Shown: positions 1-5,438, numbered from the stretch's first letter. The stretch is 5,438 nucleotides of DNA from Candidatus Hydrogenedentota bacterium (GCA_007116095.1 SKJD01000102.1:1-5438); one strand, 5' to 3'. Made by a program: numbers and translations. Notes: a model not told the origin generated them from the sequence alone.

Positions 1-24
1 GAAGCGCTGGAGATGCACGCATGA
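1..24 (+). CDS. C-terminal tail of an upstream gene, partial (possibly gspF)
   Basis: Reading from base 1 gives E-A-L-E-M-H-A followed by TGA at 22-24. The TGA overlaps the gspG ATG at 21 as ATGA, the same junction type seen at gspH/gspI, so this is probably the end of a co-transcribed upstream gene. In canonical T2SS operons gspF precedes gspG, which makes gspF the best guess by position. Seven residues cannot establish identity, and a chance open frame is possible. Confidence 0.4.
   Translation, partial: EALEMHA
9..12 (+). promoter_or_regulatory. Ribosome binding site for gspG (GGAG)
   Basis: GGAG lies 8 nt before the ATG at 21 and 17 nt before the in-frame ATG at 30. The spacing favours the first ATG, giving a 9-residue leader instead of 6. 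The site sits inside the end of the upstream reading frame, consistent with translational coupling. Confidence 0.55.
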
Positions 25-416
25 CACGGATGAACAATAGCGGCGGTTTTACGCTGATCGAACTGATTCTGGTTACGGTGATTATCGGCATTCTGGCCGG
101 CATGGTAGTTACGACCTACGGTGGCCGGGTGCAGGAAACCCAGATACGCGCCGCCAAAGGGGATATCGCCAGCTTGAGCAATGCGGTGGACCTCTATGCC
201 CTGGACCATGCCGATGTGTATCCGCAAACCCTGGAAGACCTGGTCAGCGGGCGCAGGAATTATATCCGCGAGTTGCGGCCGGACCCCTGGGGCAACCCGT
301 ACATTTACGAGCCGCCCACGGATGTGCTCAAGGCCAACTACCGGATTTTTTCCGCGGGGCCAGACGGTACACCGGGCACGGAAGTCGACGTAACCAGCAC
401 CTCCCCGATGCCGTAA
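21..416 (+). CDS. gspG: GspG, major pseudopilin of the type II secretion system
   Basis: This is the main subunit of the periplasmic T2SS pseudopilus, which is built from the inner membrane to push substrates through the outer-membrane secretin. The 131-residue precursor has a short leader ending in Gly-Gly (residues 8-9), then FTLIE with Phe10 as mature +1 and Glu14 as +5, and a hydrophobic helix to about residue 30. The globular part carries the GspG hallmark DPWGNPY (88-94), then YRIFSAGPDG (107-116), the start of the C-terminal loop that binds calcium in characterised GspG proteins. Asp115, Glu121 and Asp123 are candidate ligands. Prepilin peptidase should cut after Gly9, leaving 122 residues, a usual GspG length. 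The start at 21 is preferred for its GGAG and its ATGA overlap with the upstream gene; ATG 30 is an alternative. The C-terminus (VTSTSPMP) lacks the DIGNW-like ending common in proteobacterial GspG. Confidence 0.93.
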   Translation: MTRMNNSGGFTLIELILVTVIIGILAGMVVTTYGGRVQETQIRAAKGDIASLSNAVDLYALDHADVYPQTLEDLVSGRRNYIRELRPDPWGNPYIYEPPTDVLKANYRIFSAGPDGTPGTEVDVTSTSPMP

Positions 417-455
417 GTCAACGTGCGATTAGGAAAAGCGGGTAACTGAACCCCG
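417..455 (+). other. Only notable intergenic gap (39 nt), gspG to gspH
   Basis: This is the only junction in the block where the genes neither overlap nor nearly touch. It holds an AGGA at 431-434, too far (21 nt) from the ATG at 456 to be an ordinary Shine-Dalgarno. GGGT (440-443) can pair with ACCC (450-453) across a 6-nt loop, but there is no U-tract, so it is not a convincing terminator. The stop TGA at 447-449 is in frame with gspH and limits how far upstream that gene can start. I see no promoter. Confidence 0.6.
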
Positions 456-1028
456 ATGGAGCGATTACGCTTGTATGGTTTTGTGAACAGGCAGAATTCG
501 GGCCATATGCATTTCAGGCGGGCGAAGCCGCTGCATAGCGCCGGGTTCACAATGTTGGAGCTGGTGGTCAGCGTGGCTTTGCTGGCGATCATCACCGGCG
601 CCATTGTGCCTATCTACGCCAACTCCATGAACGCCATCCAGCAGCGAAACGCCCGCCACAATTTTGTCTCTCTCATTACCTTCATCCAGGAGCGCGCCGT
701 GGCCGAAACCCGCGAATACCGGCTCTATATCGACCAGCGGGAGCAGGTGTTCTGGGTGGAATTCCAGATTGACGAAGACCTGGAAGGCAAGCATTTTGTC
801 ATGGTGGAGGAGGATTATGGCCGACTCCAGCCCGTGCCCCGGAATCTGGAAATCCATCAGGTGCGCGCCCGCCGGGATCGCTCGGCCAATGCGCAATATA
901 TTGGATGTTATCCCAACGGCGCCTCGGATATCGCCCGGGTGGTGTTCCGGGATACCCGGGATTTTCGCAGCGGCTTTGAAATTGAGACCCAGGGCTCCAT
1001 GGGCAAGATTGAAGTTAAAGTGCAATGA
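456..1028 (+). CDS. gspH: GspH-type minor pseudopilin
   Basis: This is a minor pseudopilin, predicted to join GspI, GspJ and GspK at the tip of the T2SS pseudopilus. The 190-residue frame has a basic leader ending in Ala-Gly (29-30), then FTMLE with Phe31 at +1 and Glu35 at +5, and a hydrophobic helix to about 53. A GspH-like stretch around 66-92 (HNFVSLITFIQERAVAE) resembles the usual 'l..~AR..A' region. The C-terminal CYPNGASD (151-158) followed by beta strands ending in GKIEVKV matches the GspH 'F-P-dG-S' pattern. Identity also rests on position between gspG and gspI. The start is uncertain: ATG 456 gives a 30-residue leader, GTG 483 gives 21 and ATG 507 gives 13. None has a good Shine-Dalgarno, and an in-frame TGA at 447 excludes anything further upstream. 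The end overlaps gspI by ATGA. Confidence 0.85.
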   Translation: MERLRLYGFVNRQNSGHMHFRRAKPLHSAGFTMLELVVSVALLAIITGAIVPIYANSMNAIQQRNARHNFVSLITFIQERAVAETREYRLYIDQREQVFWVEFQIDEDLEGKHFVMVEEDYGRLQPVPRNLEIHQVRARRDRSANAQYIGCYPNGASDIARVVFRDTRDFRSGFEIETQGSMGKIEVKVQ

Positions 1029-1540
1029 ATATGTGCGCTTTGTATCGACAGCATGAACATGCCCCCTGGTCCGGGCAGCAAACCACATTGCGCCGTCGTA
1101 CAGGCTATATCCTCGTGGAGGCAATGGTGGCGATGGGCCTGCTCAGTCTTGGCATGTTGAGTATCAACACTGGCTTGCGGCAGGCCGTGCTGGTGCGGGG
1201 TGAGACAGAAGACCTGACTCTCGCCCGCTTCATGCTCGAAGAAATCATGACCGACCTGGAGATGCAGCCGGAATTACGAGAAAGCTCCGGCAGTGGCCGT
1301 TTCCCCGGTGAGCAATCGCGCTTCCGGTATGAATGGGAAGTCCGCAGGGTCAGCATTCCCAGGCCGACATTGCCCTCCGACGCTACCGAAGCGGATATCA
1401 CGCGTTTCGAAGAACAGTTTAAGGACTTCATGGGCAGCGTCACGGTCATTATTCGCTGGACACGGGCCGGCAATGAATACGAAGTAGTCGGTGAGACCTT
1501 GCTGCGCCCGGAACAACTCTGGACCCCACCGCGAAATTGA
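1025..1540 (+). CDS. gspI: GspI-type minor pseudopilin
   Basis: GspI is the minor pseudopilin that, in characterised systems, nucleates the GspI-J-K tip complex. The 171-residue frame has a leader ending RRRTG (23-27), then YILVE with Tyr28 at +1 and Glu32 at +5, and a hydrophobic helix to about 48. The family-like segment ARFMLEEIM (67-75) and the strand region GRFPGEQSRFRYEWEV (91-106) follow. Tyr at +1 is less common than Phe or Met. About 30 residues at 109-137, rich in charge and proline, look like an insertion relative to shorter GspI proteins. The ATG overlaps the gspH stop (ATGA, 1025-1028), with only a weak GAAG at 1011-1014. A TTG at 1088 would give a canonical 6-residue leader (M-RRRTG) but lacks a visible ribosome binding site, so the coupled ATG is preferred. 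Confidence 0.85.
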   Translation: MNMCALYRQHEHAPWSGQQTTLRRRTGYILVEAMVAMGLLSLGMLSINTGLRQAVLVRGETEDLTLARFMLEEIMTDLEMQPELRESSGSGRFPGEQSRFRYEWEVRRVSIPRPTLPSDATEADITRFEEQFKDFMGSVTVIIRWTRAGNEYEVVGETLLRPEQLWTPPRN

Positions 1541-2310
1541 TGTGTACTTTCCTGCGACATAACGAAACCGGCCTGGCGCCCAGTTCAGCCCCCCACACAC
1601 CCCGGCAACAGGCGGGATTCACGTTGCTGGAGCTGTTGGTGGCAACCGTGTTGTTGAGTATCGTGATGTCGTCGGTCTACACCCTCTTCAACACCACCAT
1701 CGGCACCTGGCGTGGGGTGGAAGAACGTTTCACACCCTATCCGGACGCCCGCAATTCCATGGCGCTGATCCAGCGGGAATACGAGAATTTTGTCTGGCCC
1801 GCAGCGCATTTGATGGAAGGTGGTCGGAACGAGGTGACGTTATATGTCGTCAGCGAGCCCATGGACGTCAGCGACACCGAGGGCCGCCACATGATGCGTG
1901 TGCGCTACTACCTGGCCAACCGCCGCCTGATGCGTGAAGAGGCCCTGGTCGAGGTGGCGTTGCCGGTGCGCCCGCCGGATGGCCGTGATCTGGCCCGGGA
2001 CCGGATCAAGGTCGGACGGCGTAATTCCTTTGTGCTGGCGGATAATGTCCGGGACTTCCAGGTGGGCTATGTCTGGGTGCCGACTCCAGACGAACGGGAC
2101 ATGGACTATCCCCCGGACTGGATGGAAGAGATCATGGTGCATGGGCACCGCGAACGATGGGGCCTGCCCCAGGGACTCCAGATAGCGCTTACCCTCTATG
2201 ATCCCGAGGGACAGGCCCCGGATCAGACCTTCCTGACCCGTATCAGCACCCGGGGGGAAAGCAACCGGCTCCGCTATTCCGAGTTGACCCAGATGATAGG
2301 AGCTTCCTGA
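1540..2310 (+). CDS. gspJ: GspJ-type minor pseudopilin
   Basis: GspJ is the tip pseudopilin that binds GspI and GspK. From the ATG at 1540 the product is 256 residues. The leader ends QQAG (23-26), then FTLLE with Phe27 at +1 and Glu31 at +5, and a hydrophobic helix to about 50. GspJ-type features follow: a helix with DARNSMALIQREYENF (69-84), the strand pair VRYYLANRRLMREE (121-134), LADNVRDFQVGYVWV (166-180), and WGLPQGLQIALTLYDPEG (207-224). An acidic, proline-containing loop at about 181-206 and the total length make it larger than many GspJ proteins. The frame also opens with a TTG at 1537, immediately before the ATG; the ATG is preferred because it forms a TGATG with the gspI stop. No clear Shine-Dalgarno precedes it, so translation probably depends on reinitiation. 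No ATG, GTG or TTG lies between the start and the cleavage site, so the long leader is firm. Confidence 0.88.
   Translation: MCTFLRHNETGLAPSSAPHTPRQQAGFTLLELLVATVLLSIVMSSVYTLFNTTIGTWRGVEERFTPYPDARNSMALIQREYENFVWPAAHLMEGGRNEVTLYVVSEPMDVSDTEGRHMMRVRYYLANRRLMREEALVEVALPVRPPDGRDLARDRIKVGRRNSFVLADNVRDFQVGYVWVPTPDERDMDYPPDWMEEIMVHGHRERWGLPQGLQIALTLYDPEGQAPDQTFLTRISTRGESNRLRYSELTQMIGAS
2298..2302 (+). promoter_or_regulatory. Ribosome binding site for gspK (AGGAG)
   Basis: AGGAG sits 7 nt before the ATG at 2310, an ideal spacing. It supports that start, and with it the 27-residue leader of GspK. Confidence 0.8.
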
Positions 2311-3314
2311 TGGGCCGCTTGCAGGAAATAACCCGCAGTTCAGCCAATACTGCTGCCTTACGGGGAACTTCCCGGCAGGCGCAGGGTGGCTTTGTACTGG
2401 TGGTGGTGCTCTGGGTGCTGGCGATGCTGACGGTTGTCACCCTGAGCTTCGGGCATCGAACCATGCTGGAGCGTCGCGCCGCGACCTATACCCTGGACCA
2501 TGTACAGGCCAAGATGCTGGCCCGGGGCGCGGTGCAGCGGGGGATCGTCGAGATACGGAACAAAGCCTTTGAAGAGTTTTCCCGGGACGAAGAATGGACC
2601 CCGCTGACGCATTATGGGCAGAAGTGGGCGCGCCCGATGAACCTTTATGAGCAGGGCGGCTATTTCCAGCGTCAACCCGGCAACGAAGAAGACGTTGTCC
2701 TGTTTTACATTCGGGATGCGGAAAGTCGCATCAGTATCAATTCCGCGCCTCCCGAGCTGCTGGACAACGTGCCCAATCTCAGCCCTACCGTACGTCGGCG
2801 CATCGTTAACCGGCGCACCCGGGGCGATCAGGAAGGCGAGCCGGCAAGTTCTTTCCATGCCATTGAAGAGCTGCGCTATATGCAGGGCATGCGGGACGAG
2901 CATTGGTTCGGGGATGAAAACATCCCGGGCCTGCGTTCTCTACTCACTGTGCATGGCAACCGTATCAACGTGAACACCGCCCTGCCAGAGGTGCTGAGGA
3001 GTGTTCCGGGGATGAGCCCGGCGGCGGTGGACACCCTGTTGAGCTTTCGGAACGGTCCTGATGGCGAGCTGGGCACTTCGGATGATCAATTTTTTCGGGA
3101 TTTGAATGAGGACCTTAACAACAAGGTGGGCAGCTTGGGTGATTCGCTCATAGCGTTGCGCCAGTATTGCAAGGTATCGTCAGATTACTATATTATCACC
3201 GGCGTTGCTACCCGGCGCTCCGGCGCCATCGTGGCCCGGGTCACCGCTACCGTGCAAGTGATGGGCAACACCGCCCAGGTCGTCGGTTGGCAGGAGGGAA
3301 GTTTTGACACATAA
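2310..3314 (+). CDS. gspK: GspK, large minor pseudopilin at the pseudopilus tip
   Basis: GspK caps the GspI-J-K complex at the distal end of the pseudopilus. The 334-residue product has a leader ending QAQGG (23-27), then FVLVVVLWVLAML (28-40). Position +5 is Val32, not Glu, and lack of Glu5 is a known GspK trait. A conserved-looking HRTMLERR (49-56) follows the membrane helix. Two helix-hairpin-helix-like segments typical of the T2SK family lie at 141-169 (SINSAPPELLDNVP...) and 219-247 (INVNTALPEVLRSVPG...). Between the second and the C-terminal strands is GPDGELGTSDDQFF (249-262), an acidic loop that may bind calcium, as reported for an E. coli GspK. Length fits the family. The start has a strong AGGAG and a TGATG overlap with gspJ. 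The last 11 nt overlap gspL. Confidence 0.94.
   Translation: MGRLQEITRSSANTAALRGTSRQAQGGFVLVVVLWVLAMLTVVTLSFGHRTMLERRAATYTLDHVQAKMLARGAVQRGIVEIRNKAFEEFSRDEEWTPLTHYGQKWARPMNLYEQGGYFQRQPGNEEDVVLFYIRDAESRISINSAPPELLDNVPNLSPTVRRRIVNRRTRGDQEGEPASSFHAIEELRYMQGMRDEHWFGDENIPGLRSLLTVHGNRINVNTALPEVLRSVPGMSPAAVDTLLSFRNGPDGELGTSDDQFFRDLNEDLNNKVGSLGDSLIALRQYCKVSSDYYIITGVATRRSGAIVARVTATVQVMGNTAQVVGWQEGSFDT
3292..3297 (+). promoter_or_regulatory. Perfect Shine-Dalgarno AGGAGG that fixes the TTG start of gspL
   Basis: AGGAGG, fully complementary to the usual anti-Shine-Dalgarno, lies 6 nt before TTG 3304 and within the last codons of gspK. The first in-frame ATG (3352) has no comparable site. The strong site may compensate for a weak TTG initiation codon. 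Confidence 0.85.
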
Positions 3315-4758
3315 GTCCAATCATATCAGCATATTTCAGTTCGACGGGCACATGCTGTCCCGGCTGCGTATAGAACGCAGCAGCAAAGGGCTGTCCATTC
3401 TGTCTTTTGAGACGGAGACGGGAGCCTGGGCGGAAGAAGGCGCGCTGGAAGCGGCGATGAAAGACTTCGTGACGCGGCACAACCTGGGCGCCGACCCGGT
3501 CTATACGATGCTACCGCGCCATGAGACCACCTTGCGTATCCTGACCCTGCCCAGCCAGGACGATGAAGAGCTGGCCGGGATGATCCGTCTGAGCGCGGAA
3601 GAATACGTCCCATTCCCGGTCGAAGAGCTGAACATTGGCCACACCATCCTGGAAAAACTGCCGTCTGGTGAATCCCTGGTGCTGATTACCCTGGTACACA
3701 AAGATGTCATCGAAGCGCATCTCAACCAGTTACGCCGGGTGGGCCTGGAACCGGAACAGATTCTGTTGAGTTCGGCTTGCCTGGCCTCGGCGGGTATCGC
3801 CGCTTATCAGCCCCGCGACGATCGCTATGCCCTCTTGAACCTGGGCTCCTCCGGCCTGGAAATGGTGGTGATTGACGAGGGCAAACTCCACTTCAGTCGG
3901 GGCGTGGCCTCGGCGCAGGACTGGCGGCGCGTGGAGACGGAAGAGTCCAACGAACGCGAGGAACTCTGCCTCGAAGTGCGCGGCTCCATCTCGGCCTATC
4001 GCCGCGAATCGGAAGACGGGCTGGGCGTAGACCGTATTTTTGTAGGATCGGAATGGGCTGCGGTCACCAATACTTGCGAGGTGTTGGAGCTGGAAACCGC
4101 CAAAGACTGCGCGCCAGCCGACTTTATGCGCAACCTCATTACCAAAGGTGGGGAAAAGCTGGAAACCCTGCCGCTGGTCATGCTGGGGGCGGCCCTGGCG
4201 GCCCAGGGGCGTGCGGCCGTACATATCGACCTCTTGCCGGATTCGGTCATTCAGGGCCGGCAGATGGAGTCGACCAAGCACACCGTACTGGTCGGGGTGG
4301 CGGTCGCCGCGTTGGTACTGTTGTCGCTGGTGGGACTCTATGCCCAGGCGGTTTACCAACGCAGCGCGATGATCCGTCAACTCGAGTCCCAGATCGCCGT
4401 TATTCAACCGGAGGCCATGGATGTACAGGCCATGCGTCAGCAACTGGACATCCTGGACCGGCAGGTGCAGCAGGAGGGCTCGGCGCTTGAGGTGATGGCC
4501 AGCATGTCCCGGGTGGCGCCGGAAGAAGACATGAATTTTACCCGCCTGACCTACAACCGGGACACGGGCGTGAACGTCTGGGGACGCGCCAAGCGTATTG
4601 ACGATATCCACCGTTATCTGGACCGTCTTCGCGCCCTGGACGCCGAACGCAATGCCGCCCTGTTCTCGCAAGCACGCAGTCTCTACGAAACACGGGATGT
4701 GGAGCGCAACGAAGTCGTTTATCTCTACCAGATAAGCATACCCTTTCCGGGTGAGTAG
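3304..4758 (+). CDS. gspL: GspL-like inner-membrane platform protein with PilM-PilN fusion architecture
   Basis: GspL bridges the cytoplasmic ATPase GspE and the periplasmic/inner-membrane parts of the T2SS. The 484-residue product has three regions. Residues 1-300 are a cytoplasmic actin-like, PilM-type domain, with LPRHETTLRILTLP (70-83), AEEYVPFPVEELNI (98-111) and LNLGSSGLEMVVIDEGKL (178-195). HIDLLP (307-312) resembles the NLLP signature that opens PilN. It precedes one membrane helix at about 327-347 and a heptad-like helix at 350-395. A PilN-like ferredoxin-fold domain ends the protein, with NVWGRAKRIDDIHRYLDRL (424-442) and a final strand VVYLYQISIPF (471-481). Classical GspL is about 400 residues with a shorter cytoplasmic part, so this one looks intermediate between GspL and a PilM-PilN fusion. 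The PilM-type nucleotide motifs appear degenerate. It starts at TTG behind AGGAGG and overlaps gspK by 11 nt. Confidence 0.9.
   Translation: MTHKSNHISIFQFDGHMLSRLRIERSSKGLSILSFETETGAWAEEGALEAAMKDFVTRHNLGADPVYTMLPRHETTLRILTLPSQDDEELAGMIRLSAEEYVPFPVEELNIGHTILEKLPSGESLVLITLVHKDVIEAHLNQLRRVGLEPEQILLSSACLASAGIAAYQPRDDRYALLNLGSSGLEMVVIDEGKLHFSRGVASAQDWRRVETEESNEREELCLEVRGSISAYRRESEDGLGVDRIFVGSEWAAVTNTCEVLELETAKDCAPADFMRNLITKGGEKLETLPLVMLGAALAAQGRAAVHIDLLPDSVIQGRQMESTKHTVLVGVAVAALVLLSLVGLYAQAVYQRSAMIRQLESQIAVIQPEAMDVQAMRQQLDILDRQVQQEGSALEVMASMSRVAPEEDMNFTRLTYNRDTGVNVWGRAKRIDDIHRYLDRLRALDAERNAALFSQARSLYETRDVERNEVVYLYQISIPFPGE
4749..4755 (+). promoter_or_regulatory. Probable ribosome binding site for gspM (GGGTGAG)
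   Basis: GGGTGAG lies at the very end of gspL, 6 nt before ATG 4762. It is a partial match to the Shine-Dalgarno consensus with good spacing, and it supports this ATG as the start. Confidence 0.5.
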
Positions 4759-4761
4759 TCT

Positions 4762-5438
4762 ATGTTGAACAAATACCTTACACGCGTGATGCAGATGTGG
4801 CGCCACTTGAATGTCCGAGAGCGCCGGCTCGCCCAGGTTGTGGCGTTGCTGGTGCTGCTTTTTATGGGCTACAACCTGGTGCAGAACAGCTTGGTGCGCC
4901 TGAACGAGCTGGACGCCCGGATTGACAATTACCAGCAGGACCTGGTGAACTACCGCCAGCAAATCGCCCTGCGTCAGCGGGTAGAACAGCGTTACAGCCG
5001 CATAGCCGCGCAGCACTCGAGCGCCTGGTCGGAGTCAGAGATTCAGGACCGGCTGCGCCAGGAGATTTACCGGCTTGCCATGCGGACTCCCCCCGGCCTT
5101 ACGCCGGACGGCTATCCTGAGCGCAGCAGCGATGACCGGGACACCCTGGTGCTCGTGCCGACCCTGGGCCAGGGGACCTTACAGGAAGGCGGCCAGGGCT
5201 ACCGCGAGTTCATGATTGCGTTCCGGGTGCCCCGGGCCGAGTTCGCGAATATGGTAACCTTCCTGGAGCGCCTGCAGACCAGCCCGCAGTCCCTGCGCAT
5301 CGACGATCTTGAAATTAATCGATCGCCCCTGACCACCGAAGTGCAGTCGATGATCCAGATAACCCGCACGATTGTTGATGGCACGGACACCCTCTCCGCC
5401 GATGTACCCGAGACCCTGCCCCTGGCGCGTTGGGAAGA
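4762..5438 (+). CDS. gspM: GspM/PilO-like inner-membrane platform protein, 3' end outside window
   Basis: GspM partners GspL in the inner-membrane platform, as PilO partners PilN in type IV pili. My translation from ATG 4762 stays open for 225 codons to the window edge. The order is a short cytoplasmic N-terminus with the GspM/PilO-type 'W..L..RERRL' pattern (Trp13 to Leu23), one membrane helix at about 24-40 (QVVALLVLLFMGYNLV), a charged heptad-like helix to about 83, a second helical stretch near 90-107, and a ferredoxin-like domain. That domain includes YREFMIAFRVPRAEFANMV (147-165), FLERLQ (167-172), LRIDDLEINR (178-187) and MIQITRTIV (197-205). The protein continues past the expected last strand, so it is longer than the roughly 160-200 residues usual for GspM/PilO. 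It lies 3 nt after gspL. GspM and PilO cannot be separated from the sequence alone; the operon favours GspM. Confidence 0.87.
   Translation, partial: MLNKYLTRVMQMWRHLNVRERRLAQVVALLVLLFMGYNLVQNSLVRLNELDARIDNYQQDLVNYRQQIALRQRVEQRYSRIAAQHSSAWSESEIQDRLRQEIYRLAMRTPPGLTPDGYPERSSDDRDTLVLVPTLGQGTLQEGGQGYREFMIAFRVPRAEFANMVTFLERLQTSPQSLRIDDLEINRSPLTTEVQSMIQITRTIVDGTDTLSADVPETLPLARWE

Noticed and set aside
440..453. Hairpin GGGT/ACCC in the gspG-gspH gap as a possible terminator
   Set aside because: It has only four base pairs and no following U-run, and the downstream genes clearly continue the same operon. It is kept only as a possible translational element in the findings.
338..604. Antisense open frame spanning the gspG-gspH gap
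   Set aside because: It covers the only notable gap, but the product has no recognisable domain, and most of it lies opposite gspG and gspH coding sequence.
934..960. Inverted repeat CCCGGGT / ACCCGGG with a 13-nt loop
   Set aside because: CCCGGG is itself a palindrome and common in GC-rich coding DNA. The repeat lies inside gspH, encodes part of its conserved C-terminus and has no U-tract, so neither terminator nor operator is supported.
465..1124. Antisense open frame of 219 codons opposite gspH and the start of gspI
   Set aside because: It has no recognisable motif, and the forward frames carry clear prepilin signatures. Treated as a shadow frame.
21..3314. Alternative reading of the locus as a type IV pilus or MSHA-type pilus operon
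   Set aside because: GspG has the DPWGNPY region, GspK has the large T2SK-like domain and lacks Glu5, and the order G-H-I-J-K-L-M is that of T2SS. Minor pilin sets of type IV pili (FimT/PilV/W/X/E) do not include a GspK-like protein with paired helix-hairpin-helix segments.
3730..5016. Long antisense open frame of 428 codons on the minus strand opposite gspL and the start of gspM
   Set aside because: It is rich in His and Gln with no recognisable domain, and it lies opposite a well-supported gspL and gspM. Such long shadows are common opposite GC-rich genes with biased third positions.

Overview
The window is a single, tightly packed, rightward gene block encoding the pseudopilin and inner-membrane-platform part of a type II secretion system (T2SS). 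The order is the canonical gspG-H-I-J-K-L-M. Every base except a 39-nt gap (gspG/gspH) and a 3-nt gap (gspL/gspM) is coding. The last 7 codons and stop of an upstream gene enter from the left, and gspM runs off the right edge. No RNA gene, mobile element, CRISPR array, promoter or terminator could be supported.

Layout: an upstream gene tail (1-24) is ATGA-coupled to gspG (major pseudopilin, 21-416). After the 39-nt gap come gspH (456-1028), gspI (1025-1540), gspJ (1540-2310) and gspK (2310-3314), joined by ATGA or TGATG overlaps. gspL (3304-4758) overlaps gspK by 11 nt and starts at a TTG behind a perfect AGGAGG. gspM (4762 to the edge) follows after 3 nt. The arrangement implies one polycistronic message with extensive translational coupling.

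How the parts work together (family knowledge): GspG forms the shaft of the periplasmic pseudopilus and GspH/I/J/K form its tip. All five carry a class III prepilin leader, cut by a prepilin peptidase that is not in this window. GspL and GspM belong to the inner-membrane platform that links the cytoplasmic GspE ATPase to pseudopilus assembly. GspC, D, E, F, N and O are not visible here.

Organism: the window implies a diderm bacterium with moderately high GC. The sequence does not fix the phylum; Pseudomonadota or a PVC-type lineage would both fit. This is a divergent T2SS rather than a new kind of system. Its less ordinary traits are unusually long prepilin leaders on the minor pseudopilins, a GspL that reads like a PilM-PilN fusion with an apparently decayed nucleotide site, a shared GPDGxxGTxxD motif in GspG and GspK, and long GspI, GspJ and GspM proteins.
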